From positions 1-46,431 of the forward strand of contig VBKE01000296.1 of NCBI GenBank assembly GCA_005879605.1: 46,431 bases of DNA, in the 5' to 3' direction. The notes beneath the pieces are model-generated. The model made no database searches, had not been told where the DNA came from, and saw nothing but the letters and a program-made list of their open reading frames with translations. The stretch comes from Deltaproteobacteria bacterium. GTDB lineage: Bacteria; Desulfobacterota; Binatia; UBA9968. This document shows, piece after piece, positions 24,546-33,667 of the stretch; position 1 is the stretch's first letter, and each line of letters starts with the position of its first letter. The position numbers were made by a program, and so were the translations under genes.

Positions 24546-26042
24546 TCAAAGCTTTAGCATGTCTGACCTACAATGCCGCGCGTCCGTCTTTCCCAGAGCG
24601 AGCGAAAAACCGTTCCTGTGGATGTAGATTTGGCTGCACTCTTTTTTTCGACTCAGCGCTTCGATCAAACGGATCAGAGGCTGCCTTCCGTTCAGAAATT
24701 CCTTCGGCGCACCGGCGGTATACAACGCTTTCACCGCTTCCTCACCCGCATACACCCGGAGCAAAAGGTCGTCGTCGGAAATAGACGGTCCACCGAAGCG
24801 GCTCCGGATCTCTTGAAGGGACGGGTCGGGCGGTGCCCAACGTTCCCACTCTTTCGCGCGACTCCGGCTCAAAATCTTGTCCTTCACGTCGGGATCTATG
24901 AGGTCGGGCGCTTCCTTGCCCCAGAGTCCCAGCGCGTACTGGATGACTTGATCGGTGACTTCCTTGTAACGCTCGCCGACGATGACGTTGATAGCGGCCT
25001 GAGAGCCGACAAACTGGGAAAGCGGGGTCACCATGATGGGATAACCGAATTCCGCGCGCACGCGAGCGGCTTCTTCCAAGATCGCCTGCACTTTGTCTTC
25101 CATTCCCACCACGCGAAGCTGATGGCGCAGATTGGAAATCATACCTCCAGGCACCTGGTGCAGATACTGGGACTGATCGTACGCGAGCGGTTTTCCGATA
25201 GGAAACCCGTCCCGTTTCGCGACGGCGGTGAAATGCTCCTCGACCGGCTTTAACTCCTCTTCATTTACAATCGGGGTATAGCCCAGAGCCCGGAGGTTCT
25301 TGGCTATATTGAAGATAGAAGGTTGAGAGGAACCGTTAGCGAGTGGCGGCACGGCGGTGTGCAGGGTTTGGATGCCAAGTTTCACTGCCTCCAAGTAACA
25401 TAGCGGTCCCAAGCCGTTGTTGGAGTGGCCATGAAATTCTACCGGCACGTCGCCGGCATTCTCGAGGATAACCGGTATGAGAGTTCGCGCCCGCTCCGGC
25501 GTGAGAAGGCCGCCCACGTCTTTGAAGCAAATCCGATAGGGCCGAATAGCCGCTGCTTGCCGGGCTCGTTCCGCGTAATACTGATCCGTGTGGCGCGGCG
25601 AGACGGAATAGATCAGATTCACGATCGTTTCCATCCCCACCGCGCGGAGCTCTTGCAGCTCTTTTTCGAAGCCTGGAAAATCGTTCCAGCTGGTGGACGT
25701 TCGCGTAAGCGTAATGCCGTATGCCACGGCGCGCTCGACAAAAAGTTTCATCACCGCGGGCGGCAGCTTCACGAAAGTGCCGGATCCATGCATGCCGCCG
25801 TGGAGGCGCAAGCGGGTGCGCCGGAAACACTTCGTCCCCTCGCGCACCCATTCCCACGGATTTTGTTTTTGTTCGCGAACGTATTTCTTGATCATCGTGG
25901 AGCAGAAAAATTCCAGCGACTCAAACCCCGCGCGATCCATTGCCTCGGCAACGGCGAGCATCGCCCCCGTTCTCATCCCCAGCGCCCAGAGACTCTGTTG
26001 CCCGTCGCGCAGTGTGGTATCGATAAAATGAACTTCGCTCAT
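24546..26042 (-). CDS. HMGL/carboxyltransferase-family enzyme (pyruvate carboxylase subunit B / OadA-like)
   Basis: A 498-residue TIM-barrel enzyme. DTTLRDGQQS (8-17) and HGHSNNG (His204, His206) are the DRE-TIM metal-binding motifs. The Lys in FKDVGG (K174) is at the place of the carboxylated metal-bound lysine of biotin-dependent carboxyltransferases. The C-terminal half follows the PYC/OADA conserved domain (PGGMISNLRHQL, VTPLSQFVGSQAAINVI). No biotinyl domain is present. The substrate-site RGQN loop is not seen (here HGGMHGSGTF), so the substrate may not be pyruvate. Neighbours are orphan binding proteins on both sides. Possible role: carboxyl transfer or decarboxylation of a keto acid taken up by such a transporter. 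Confidence 0.87.
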   Translation of the reverse strand: MSEVHFIDTTLRDGQQSLWALGMRTGAMLAVAEAMDRAGFESLEFFCSTMIKKYVREQKQNPWEWVREGTKCFRRTRLRLHGGMHGSGTFVKLPPAVMKLFVERAVAYGITLTRTSTSWNDFPGFEKELQELRAVGMETIVNLIYSVSPRHTDQYYAERARQAAAIRPYRICFKDVGGLLTPERARTLIPVILENAGDVPVEFHGHSNNGLGPLCYLEAVKLGIQTLHTAVPPLANGSSQPSIFNIAKNLRALGYTPIVNEEELKPVEEHFTAVAKRDGFPIGKPLAYDQSQYLHQVPGGMISNLRHQLRVVGMEDKVQAILEEAARVRAEFGYPIMVTPLSQFVGSQAAINVIVGERYKEVTDQVIQYALGLWGKEAPDLIDPDVKDKILSRSRAKEWERWAPPDPSLQEIRSRFGGPSISDDDLLLRVYAGEEAVKALYTAGAPKEFLNGRQPLIRLIEALSRKKECSQIYIHRNGFSLALGKTDARHCRSDMLKL

Positions 26043-26060
26043 GGTTAAATCACGTAGTCA

Positions 26061-26087
26061 TGGAGTATTGGAGTGGTGGAGTAATGG
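26061..26087. repeat. Array of 8-nt TGGAGTnn units
   Basis: Three full 8-nt units TGGAGTAT, TGGAGTGG, TGGAGTAA and a partial TGG. The array lies in the short gap between two minus-strand genes. A related, hairpin-forming version is at 41433-41488. Confidence 0.65.
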
Positions 26088-26112
26088 TTTTGAAATCCCA
26101 GCACTCCGGTCT

Positions 26113-27093
26113 TTATTTTTTCTGTGGCGCCGTCTTTCCCTGTGCCAACTCCTTCAAGATAGAATAATCCGCGAGTTTGCTCTTCTCTATCGACGACGCG
26201 CGCTTATCGACGTAGCCAACCATCTTTATCAAATTCTCGACGGCTGCATCCGGCGGCACCAGGTCGACCGTCGCGCGTGCTCGCATCTGCTCATAGGTGA
26301 AATCCAGCGTTTGTTTGTCTTCGATACCGATAATACGCCGCAAAACTTCCATCGAGCCTTCCCTATTTGTTACCATGTAATGAGTCGCTTCCAAGTATGA
26401 TTTGACGAATCGCACCCATTTTGGTCGATTCGACTGCAAAGAAGAAACCTTCGCTGTGATCGGGCCATTCATAAACGGCGTTTTTTTACCCGCAACGAGA
26501 AAAAAGCCCAGCTGTTTCATTTTGGGCTCAAATGCAAAATCTACGGGCGCCGCATCGATGCCCCCTCTGATAAGCGCGGCCAATCTTTCCTGAGAGCCGC
26601 CCAGTTGCAGCAACGTCACGTCCTTCATGGGATTGAGGCCGGCGTCCTCGAGCATGACGCGGAGAATGAGCGACGATTTGCCGCCGAGCCTGTTGACGCC
26701 GATTTTTTTTCCTCTGAGTTGCGACAGATCGTCGATCTTTTCCCGCGTCGCCATCGTATAAGAAACGAGGTTATCCCAACTCCCGAGTGAGACCACCGGC
26801 ACGCCTTGCAAATTGGATTGCACCAGTCCGGTCGGCGCTCCGGAAGTGGCATCGATGTCCCCGGAAATCAATGCCTGATAAGTCGTTGGTTCACTGTTGA
26901 TCCTGATTATTTCCGCCTTCAAACCGTTCTTTTCAAAGAAGCCCTTCTCCTGCGCGATAAATACCGGGTATGAAACCGTCGGAAACAACGGCACCCCGAC
27001 ACGGAGCTTCTCTTGGCTGAGTCCCGTGCTCGGGATCAATAGTTTAGTAACGAGAATCAGAAAAAAGAAAGTCACGCTTTGACGATTTTTCAT
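26113..27093 (-). CDS. NMT1/THI5-like substrate-binding protein (orphan)
   Basis: A 326-residue exported protein with signal peptide FFFLILVTKLLIPSTGLSQ. The family pattern is LRVGVPLFPTVSYPVFIAQEK, GFFEKNGLKAEIIRINSEPT and LSQLRGKKIGVNRLGGKSS. GGGAAGG precedes the ATG. Followed 70 nt later by the carboxyltransferase-like gene on the same strand, so both may be co-transcribed and share a substrate. No ABC ATPase or permease is nearby. Confidence 0.88.
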   Translation of the reverse strand: MKNRQSVTFFFLILVTKLLIPSTGLSQEKLRVGVPLFPTVSYPVFIAQEKGFFEKNGLKAEIIRINSEPTTYQALISGDIDATSGAPTGLVQSNLQGVPVVSLGSWDNLVSYTMATREKIDDLSQLRGKKIGVNRLGGKSSLILRVMLEDAGLNPMKDVTLLQLGGSQERLAALIRGGIDAAPVDFAFEPKMKQLGFFLVAGKKTPFMNGPITAKVSSLQSNRPKWVRFVKSYLEATHYMVTNREGSMEVLRRIIGIEDKQTLDFTYEQMRARATVDLVPPDAAVENLIKMVGYVDKRASSIEKSKLADYSILKELAQGKTAPQKK

Positions 27094-27415
27094 GGTCCTT
27101 CCCCTACATCCGATTATTCGCCCTTCTTGGCGGGCATTATCCCTACCGCTGGGAAGCGTTTCAAGTATCTTCGAAGGACGTACGACCTACAACCTGACGG
27201 ACGACAGCCGCGCCTGTCACGATTAATCGGGTCTGGTGTTTTTGCAGGGGATTCGCGCGACTCTCCGCGCGGCCAAAGGCTTGGGATTTTTCGCCACGCG
27301 GGCGAGCAACTAAGCCGTCACATATGATAAAGGGACTGCTAGATTCCCGCTGCTGCGGGAATGACGATTAATGGCAGGCTAAATTCCTCATCGAGTTTGA
27401 GACGCACACGCTTGA
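27094..27415. other. 322-bp gap with a small palindrome
   Basis: Contains the leader of the binding protein and the palindrome at 27342-27361. No gene is supported. Confidence 0.4.
27342..27361. repeat. Perfect 8-bp palindrome related to the 24320 element
   Basis: ATTCCCGC-tgct-GCGGGAAT followed by GAC. The end GGAATGAC matches the end of the 24320-24415 element, so this may be a solo terminus or internally deleted copy. It could also act as a terminator for the coiled-coil gene, whose stop lies about 55 nt away. Confidence 0.5.
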
Positions 27416-28339
27416 TTAAACCGGCTGTTCCTGGATTCGCCCGAGGATCTTTTTCCAAACTGGGGAATCGCCGAGGGAGCCTTGTTGTTTCTTCTCCTGT
27501 TCGGCTACCGGCGCATTGTCGTGCGGCTCAGAACTGAGCTTCTCACATTCAGAAGACAGGCGCGTGATCAGTTTTCCTAATTCCGCTTCCTTAGCCGCGG
27601 CTGCTCGGATCAGGTTTTCCTTTTTCTCAAGTTCCGCCTCACAGCTCTGCAACTTTCCTTCGGCAGTTTGCAACTGATCTTGGAGCTCTTTGATTTTTTT
27701 TAGCTCCAGTTCTTGCGCGGGTCTCTTTGCCGCAAGGCGTTCATCTTTTTCTTTGAGCTGATGTCTGAGTTCGGTGATCTCGGTTTCCAGTTGTTCAGCT
27801 TTATTTTGTGATTCAGACTCCGACTGATTTATCCGATTAATGACCCCGTAAACTTTCGATGTGAGACCTGCTAAGTCTCTTTCGCGGACGCGCAACTGGA
27901 CTTCTCTTCCCCGAAGCTGATTTTGGATCAGTTCGACCTTCGCCTTCCATGCCTCCTCGATCTCTCGCAAGGCCAAGCTACGCGCCTTGAGCGACTCCTC
28001 TTTCAGTTGGAGCCTTAAACTGGCGAGATCCGCTTTATTGCTTTGTTCCGTCTGTTCAGAACACTCGACCTCTCGATCTGCAGCGTCACACACTCGATCG
28101 CTAACCGATTTAAGTCCATTAACCGCGTTCAGAAAAACATCCGCGTGCGTGCGAATACTTGGCAGACACGTATTGGCGATACGCGCCGGCTGAGTTTTGT
28201 ATTCTATTTCATCAGGGAAACGACGATTGCCCAGGAACTCGGAATCGGTTCCGTTGAATTTCTCAGAACTGACAAGCTCTGTTTCAATGGTCTCTGGGAC
28301 CATTGTCGCTTTCCGGTCTGCTTTGCCAATCTGGCGCAT
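27416..28339 (-). CDS. Soluble coiled-coil protein
   Basis: About 307 residues from the ATG at 28339, which has GGGGG seven nucleotides upstream. The frame is open to 28480, but the extra residues look non-native. The first 70 residues are polar; then from about 100 to 270 there is almost continuous heptad-like sequence (LRLQLKEESLKARSLALREI, LETEITELRHQLKEKDERLA, LQDQLQTAEGKLQSCEAELE). No membrane segment or signal peptide is present. A Pro-Trp patch (SPVWKKILGRIQEQ) ends the protein. It resembles in style the large coiled coil at 33668 but has no membrane anchor. Function unknown; a scaffold or filament is inferred. Confidence 0.7.
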   Translation of the reverse strand: MRQIGKADRKATMVPETIETELVSSEKFNGTDSEFLGNRRFPDEIEYKTQPARIANTCLPSIRTHADVFLNAVNGLKSVSDRVCDAADREVECSEQTEQSNKADLASLRLQLKEESLKARSLALREIEEAWKAKVELIQNQLRGREVQLRVRERDLAGLTSKVYGVINRINQSESESQNKAEQLETEITELRHQLKEKDERLAAKRPAQELELKKIKELQDQLQTAEGKLQSCEAELEKKENLIRAAAAKEAELGKLITRLSSECEKLSSEPHDNAPVAEQEKKQQGSLGDSPVWKKILGRIQEQPV

Positions 28340-28563
28340 AAAGGACCCCCGATGAAAAATCGAAGCAAATGACGTTCCATGAGAGCTGGTGAGCCGATCC
28401 AATGTAACCCATTGAAAAAGCATGCTTATTAGACAGAAGGTCTCGTTCCTTTTTGTCACTCTCGACGGTTTGTTGAACATTCTGAGAAATGTTTGATCAT
28501 CTTTGTTAAGGGGCAGAGTTCTAACTAGCTGGTAACGGTCAAACGCAACATCTCCGCTTATCG

Positions 28564-28583
28564 CTGATATCGGTCGATATCAG
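28564..28583. promoter_or_regulatory. Perfect 8-bp inverted repeat, operator or terminator
   Basis: CTGATATC-ggtc-GATATCAG lies 3 nt after the stop of the small exported protein (minus strand). It may terminate that transcript, although no T-tract follows, or act as an operator for the downstream coiled-coil gene. Confidence 0.4.
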
Positions 28584-28586
28584 TGG

Positions 28587-29078
28587 TTACGAATCGGGCA
28601 ATGACTTAGAAAGCACTTCCAGGTGATTAGCGACCACTTCCAGGCCAAGGACGTTGGTAGGATGCTGGTACATGGGCAGCAAATTCGTTTGACGGAAACG
28701 TTTGGGTAGTCTCCTGTACAGTTCATCGACAAGCAAAATAGCGTCAGACAGGTAACGATCTCGGTAGGAGCGCATCGTGGAATCATGGACTGCATCGGAC
28801 GCTTTAATCCATTGGTCTCTCATGACTTTTCTATCGTCTATTCTGATTTCGGGTTTGTTTTTTTTATCATAGTCGGCCATTAATTCCCGATCTTTTTTAT
28901 TATAAGAGTCCACTAGCTCTCTGATGTTTTTCACCAGCTGCAAAGCTTTCTGCTTAAGTTCTTTGTTTGACGTGTTGGTGTAGACCGTCTTATCCGGTGT
29001 AGCACCCAAACACAGGGCAAGAACGATCATCAGCAACGGCAAATGCTTGCACTCAACGAGAGCCCATCTGTTTCGCAT
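28587..29078 (-). CDS. Small exported protein of unknown function
   Basis: About 163 residues from the ATG at 29078 (the frame is open to 29123). A hydrophobic stretch (HLPLLMIVLALCLGA) suggests an exported or membrane-anchored protein. The mature part is helical and charged (NKELKQKALQLVKNIRELVD, NKKDRELMADYDKKNKPEIR, RSYRDRYLSDAILLVDELYR). No family is recognised. It lies upstream of the coiled-coil gene on the same strand with an inverted repeat between them. Confidence 0.65.
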   Translation of the reverse strand: MRNRWALVECKHLPLLMIVLALCLGATPDKTVYTNTSNKELKQKALQLVKNIRELVDSYNKKDRELMADYDKKNKPEIRIDDRKVMRDQWIKASDAVHDSTMRSYRDRYLSDAILLVDELYRRLPKRFRQTNLLPMYQHPTNVLGLEVVANHLEVLSKSLPDS

Positions 29079-29354
29079 ATAATTCAATTGCCGAACGCTT
29101 GGCAAAGTACAATTCTCAATCAACGTTCATTGTGCAAGATAATCCAATAATCGTCCCCGGGCTGCTTCTGGCTTACCTTTAGGTTACTACCATTTTGCGC
29201 CGCTTCAATATGGTTCTGAGAATGTTCATTTAAAGTGGGATAGGGAGCTTCATGTTAGCGTGCTCTCCGCAAGAAAAAACTGGATGCTACAGGCGTCCGC
29301 GACGTCACACGTGATATTCATTTCAAATTGCCCGTCTCTTACACATAGTTGTCG

Positions 29355-30494
29355 CTAAGAATCCACTTCGAAACCGTACAGTTTGGCGACGTTCTCACAC
29401 AAAATTTTTCGCTTATCCTCCTCGCCGATGCCATGGAAGTCCTTGGCGATCTTTTCGCGAGAGTGAGGCCAAAAAGTTGCGCTGTGGGGAAAGTCCGACG
29501 ACCAGAGCAGATTGTCGACACCGATCTCGTGCCTATGAGCTAGTCCATAAGGATCATCGATAAACGTGGCATACAATTGGCGGCGAAAATATTCGCTGGG
29601 CCTCATCGTCAGCTTGGTTGGAAACGGGCTCCCTTGCAGCCGCACTCCGCGGGAGTCGAAGGCCCTATCCATACGATGCAGAAAATAGGCAAGCCAGCCG
29701 CAATTTAATTCCGCTGAGATAATCCTAAGCCGCGGAAATCTTTCCAGGATGCCGGACAGGATGAATGTGGCAAAGGTCGTTTCCACCTCATGGGAGGCCA
29801 CCGCGTTGGCGACGGTTCTCTTTTCAGCGGTGGACTCCCAGTAGATTCGCTCGAAGCCGGCGAATTCGTGAAGACTGAGTGGCATCCGAAGCTCCTGGGC
29901 TGCTTTCCAGAAGCTATTGTAGACCTCCGAGTAAAATGGCAGTTCGTCGGGTGGCGATGCCCAGATCAAACCTCCCGCCAGCCCCTTCTTGGCGCACTCT
30001 TCTAAGTCTTCGGCAGCCTGCTTCGGATCGTATAATGAAATAAGTCCCAGACCTTTCAGACACCTTGGTGAGTAGCTACAGAACTCGGCGAGCCAATCGT
30101 TGTATACTTGGAAACAGGCTCTTTGGAACCCAGCGTCCCTGATCCAGAACATGCGGAATCCGAGAGTCGTATAAAGCACGTCTCCCGTCACGCCGTCCTG
30201 ATCCATATCTTTTACCCGCTGGGCCGGGTCCCAGCCCCCGCGATGCGCTCCGGCGTAAGAAAAGCCCTTCAGGAACTGCTGGAGTTCCTCGAGTGTTTTG
30301 TTGGCGCCGAATCCCAAGATGACATTGTGAGGCTCACGTCCCTCTTCGATGAGCCACCAGGCGCCCGGCTTACCCTCATGCTCCTTGAGCATCCGAGGGG
30401 CTTTGTCCCGGTACTTGGCGGGCAAGCGCTCCTGCCACAGGTTCAATGGCTCGCTAACGTGTGAATCCGCATCGAGCAATGGATACTCTGCCAT
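29355..30494 (-). CDS. Amidohydrolase-2 family metal-dependent hydrolase
   Basis: A 379-residue TIM-barrel hydrolase of the ACMSD/amidohydrolase-2 type. The N-terminal DADSH (D8, D10, H12) replaces the usual HxH. A further His is in SLHEFAG and the catalytic Asp in WSSDFPHS near the C-terminus. These enzymes act in decarboxylation or ring hydrolysis of aromatic and related acids. GAGGAGG precedes the ATG. It is the last gene of a minus-strand series with the PqqC-like enzyme and the bicupin, which suggests one catabolic pathway. Confidence 0.9.
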   Translation of the reverse strand: MAEYPLLDADSHVSEPLNLWQERLPAKYRDKAPRMLKEHEGKPGAWWLIEEGREPHNVILGFGANKTLEELQQFLKGFSYAGAHRGGWDPAQRVKDMDQDGVTGDVLYTTLGFRMFWIRDAGFQRACFQVYNDWLAEFCSYSPRCLKGLGLISLYDPKQAAEDLEECAKKGLAGGLIWASPPDELPFYSEVYNSFWKAAQELRMPLSLHEFAGFERIYWESTAEKRTVANAVASHEVETTFATFILSGILERFPRLRIISAELNCGWLAYFLHRMDRAFDSRGVRLQGSPFPTKLTMRPSEYFRRQLYATFIDDPYGLAHRHEIGVDNLLWSSDFPHSATFWPHSREKIAKDFHGIGEEDKRKILCENVAKLYGFEVDS

Positions 30495-30639
30495 AATCTA
30501 TTTCCTCCTCTACCAAGCTCGAATTTTTCATTTAGCGCTGACTCCGAAGTAACTACACCTTGCAATCACATGACAGAACCGCAAGATTCGTCTCTGGCGT
30601 TCGCATATCCCGAGCCGATTCCCCTTGCGATGGCTCCGA

Positions 30640-31383
30640 TTAACTCGCTGTGGCGTTGAGCGCGGCCTGAAGGATCACTCCGTGGAGATCGACGGCGGTC
30701 AAACCGCAATATTCGAGACTATATCCAGGCCTCACCTCCGCCATCCTATCTTCCAAGAGTCGCTGCAAAACGAGTCGCCTGAAACTCCCGTGGCCCATCA
30801 CTCCATCCGCGTGTTCTTTGAGATCCGCTTCCTCGTGAGTTGAAAAGTAGATCGCTTCCTCGGCGCTCAGACCGTAGTGCCTGGTCAACGCCTTAAAAAA
30901 GTCTGCCGACCAATAACCGGTCTGCTCTTCGGTTGCTCCGGCCGCATAGAATTCCGCTAATGTTCCCTCCCAAAGAATCGATCTTTTGAAATCGATCTTG
31001 GCGCGGAACTCCGCCAGCATCGGCGAAAGAAAAATCTCGTCCTCGGAAATCCCCAGCGCCCTGGCGGTCTCAAGCACGACGTGTACATGGCCCGGCGGTT
31101 TGGGATGGACAAGCTCATCGGCGAGCTTTTGCGCCATTGGCGCCATGAGATCGCGATGCTTTCTGAAAAAATGGATGTGCTTATGATACGAAGCCGCTTC
31201 GACGGTATTGATCTCAATCGTATAGGCTCCCCAGTTCTTAAAGAACAGCCGCAGCGCCGCGCGCGGCAAAGTCCCCCCTCTGAGCTTTTCCATGAAGGCG
31301 CAGTTGGTAACCCTTTCTCTCCATCTTGCGGCGACTTTCTTGTAGAACTCATCGACAAAGGCCTTCGCCTCTACACTATTCAT
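30640..31383 (-). CDS. PqqC/TenA-like iron-oxidase family protein
   Basis: About 247 residues of the all-helical haem-oxygenase-like fold. Family marks are AFMEKLRGGTLPRAALRLFFKNWGAYT, HFFRKHRDLM and a late Glu/His cluster (STHEEADLKEHADG, GHGSFRRLVLQRLLEDR). GGAGG six nucleotides upstream supports the ATG at 31383 over an ATG at 31431. Relatives include PqqC, TenA and the di-iron CADD-like oxidases. His and Glu residues (for example in EEADLKEH) could bind iron. No PQQ biosynthesis genes are nearby, so a substrate oxidase role is more likely than cofactor synthesis. It lies 37 nt after the bicupin. Confidence 0.8.
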   Translation of the reverse strand: MNSVEAKAFVDEFYKKVAARWRERVTNCAFMEKLRGGTLPRAALRLFFKNWGAYTIEINTVEAASYHKHIHFFRKHRDLMAPMAQKLADELVHPKPPGHVHVVLETARALGISEDEIFLSPMLAEFRAKIDFKRSILWEGTLAEFYAAGATEEQTGYWSADFFKALTRHYGLSAEEAIYFSTHEEADLKEHADGVMGHGSFRRLVLQRLLEDRMAEVRPGYSLEYCGLTAVDLHGVILQAALNATAS

Positions 31384-31420
31384 GAAGCCTCCAGATTTTG
31401 ATTGATTACGGCACGCGACC

Positions 31421-32110
31421 TCAAATCGCAACCCTTACCTCGGTGCCTCTTTTGCTGCACTCAGAAAGAAAGATCGCGTGAATCTCAGGGTCCTGGTCTT
31501 TGTAATCGATTTGCGTGCCGCCCGCCCGGATGTCTTGATCGGTTTTGGAAAGATCTTCCACTTTGTAAGTAAAACCCCACGGCTTCAGCGCCAGATAGCG
31601 GACCGGCTCATTATCGGGATTGAAATGCTGATGAAACCAGTTGGCGGGCGGCACGAACAAACTTCCCGGACGCCAGTCGATCCGGATGCGCGGCTGCCCT
31701 TCTTCCCAAAGGAAGGAATACCCTTCCCCGGAGAGAATCACGATGTGCGCGCCGGGTCCGTGCCGGTGGCCGCGCGGGTAAGTCCCGGAAGGATACTGCT
31801 CGAGGTGGGCGCTCATCGTGTTGGCGGCGAGATGCAGTCGAATGCCCGTGGCGCCTTGACCTCGGAGGCTTCGGTCCCTCAACTGAAAGTCTCTGATGCC
31901 AGGAATGAAGTTGGATTCCCAAGTCCGGTGGGTCGCGACCTCTCTTCCCTTCCCGCTATACCCGTCTTCGCCGTTAAATCTGTCCGCGAATGGAAAATCA
32001 TTGGCGGCGCATCTGTCAAAGCGACGTACCGAGCCGTGTCGTCTCCTTGTACATTGAAGTGCTGATGCCAGGCATTGAGCGGCGGCGAGAAAAGGCTGCC
32101 TTCCTGCCAC
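31421..32110 (-). pseudogene. C-terminal part of a frameshifted bicupin
   Basis: From about DFPFADRFNGEDGY onward the frame reads as the second half of a two-cupin protein of the gentisate-dioxygenase-like type: GHRHGPGAHIVILSGEGYSF (cupin motif 1) and GSLFVPPANWFHQHFNP (cupin motif 2). The first 40 residues of this frame are not native; the true N-terminal half is read in the frame of 31879-32433. The frame break lies near 31985-32010. If the break is a sequencing error, the protein would be one bicupin ending at 31421. The PqqC-like gene starts 37 nt downstream. Confidence 0.75.
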
Positions 32111-32433
32111 TCGAACGTCTGCTTTTTTCTTCCTTCATTCCAGACGGTGGTCGCCCCTCGTCCTTTGAGCACGTAAATCAACTGCTCAAAGAGATAGCGT
32201 TGCGGTTGGCTTTGGCTTCCGGGAGGAATCTCGCACACATACGCGCCGCATGAGCGACCCGATCCGACGAGATTAATAAACGACCCGAGGATGCCGGTGC
32301 GCTTCCAAGAAGCCACGGGAATCGAGACGAGATCTTCCACGCAGTGACCGCGGACGATGGGGATGCCTTCCGCTTCCTGCCACAGGTCGTAAGGTGTCTT
32401 GTCCGAATAGGCTGCTGCTTTTGCCAGATCCAT
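31879..32433 (-). pseudogene. N-terminal part of a frameshifted bicupin
   Basis: GGAGG eight nucleotides before the ATG at 32433 gives a strong start. The first cupin is visible: LFEQLIYVLKGRGATTVWNEG, then WQEGSLFSPPLNAWHQHFNV. The sequence follows the protein family to ALTDAPPM and then continues in the wrong frame for 40 residues. A +1/-1 indel joins it to the second cupin at 31421-32010. Joined, the protein would be about 335 residues, a normal length for a bicupin. Substrate unknown. Confidence 0.75.
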
Positions 32434-32753
32434 GCCGAGACCTCCGACTAGCGAAGTTTCTTAAAAAATCCTTCTCGTTCCAGTTCGTCGATCACACTCC
32501 GATCGATGAACTGCTCCAATCAAGAGACCCTAAGTTCTTCGTCCAAACAGACTCATAATCCGGCGCACCGTTCCTTCGCCTTTCGTATTAGAATAACCGT
32601 GTCTGCCGAGTCAAACAAAAGCATACTGCTTAAACTGTCTAAACGATTTTGAGCGGTTTGAACGAGGAGAAAACTTCTCGACAATTCCGGGAGCACAATG
32701 CTAATTTCCTCTACGGGAACAATCAAAGTTTCTTCAGCACAGGGGAACCCCAT
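32434..32753. other. 320-bp divergent gap with a 9-mer array
   Basis: Lies between two disrupted genes, the bicupin (minus) and the glutathione S-transferase (plus). It contains the 9-nt array at 32629-32664 and GGGGAA just before the GST ATG. No gene is supported. Confidence 0.45.
32629..32664. repeat. Array of degenerate 9-nt units (TTGAACnnn type)
   Basis: Four units CTTAAACTG, TCTAAACGA, TTTTGAGCG, GTTTGAACG. Both orientations of the core (TTAAAC / GTTTGA) occur, so the array can fold. Related to 6464-6517 and 40271-40306. Confidence 0.65.
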
Positions 32754-33456
32754 ATGCGCTACGAGCTATATTACTGGCCCGAGATACAGGGCCGCGGCGA
32801 GTTTGTCCGGCTCGCCCTGGAGGACGCCCGTCGGCCGTCTCCCAAAGCGAGGCATGACCGCCATGATGCGCTTTTTGGAAAGCCGCTCTGTGGAGCACCC
32901 GCCGTTCGCGCCGCCTTTCCTGAAAGCCGGCAGGCTGGTGATTGCGCAAACCGCGAACATCCTCTTGTTTCTCGCTCCACGACTCGGCCTCGTGCCGAAA
33001 AACGAGGCGAGCCGCCTCTGGGCGCATCAGTTACAGCTGACGATCGCCGATTGGGTCGTCGAAGTCCACGACACCCACCATCCGATCGCGGGTGGTCTCT
33101 ACTATGAGGAGCAGAAGCGTGAAGCGAAGCGGCGCGCCACGGACTTCAGGACCGAGCGGTTGCCCAAATTTCTCGATTACTTCGACCAGGTGCTCAAGCG
33201 CAATCCGAAAGGGAGCGATTATCTGGTTGGCAAAACGGTTTCCTATGCCGATCTGTCGATGTTCCAGATGATCGCCGGCTTGCGCTATGCCTTCCCGCGG
33301 ACGATGGCGAGACTGGAAACCAGATATCCGCGATTGGTAGCGCTGCACGATCGGGTTTCGGTTCGCCGCCGGATTGCCGCCTACCTGTCGTCCGAAAGGC
33401 GCTTGCCTTTCAACCAACAGGGCATCTTTCGTCATTATCCCGAGCTCGATGGGTAG
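32754..33456 (+). pseudogene. Glutathione S-transferase with internal deletion/frameshift
   Basis: The thioredoxin-like start is at 32754 in one frame: MRYELYYWPEIQGRGEFVRL. The glutathione site residues Tyr and Gly-Arg-Gly are visible. From about 32830-32850 the homology continues in another frame with MTAMMRFLESRSVE, ILLFLAPRLGLVPK, LQLTIADWVVEVHDTHHPI and a full helical C-terminal domain to 33456. A short deletion of a few codons with a frame change joins the two. GGGGAA before the ATG is a suitable ribosome binding site. The frame of the C-terminal part is also open upstream to 32698 but that part is not native. The intact protein would be about 235 residues. Confidence 0.75.
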
Positions 33457-33667
33457 GCTTTATTTCGGCGCGAGTGTCTCAAATGAGCGTGTAACGTTAA
33501 GGAGGCAACGTGGGCTCGCGGAAAGCGTGTGGCTCTAAATGTGGCGTATGCTTTTAAAATTGATTTACGAAGCGACCCTGGACGAGTTTAGTTGGCGAGA
33601 AAGGCTATGCTCGAGTTGAATATCCGCATAAAAAGCAAAGTGGAACAATCATAACTCCAGATGACCC

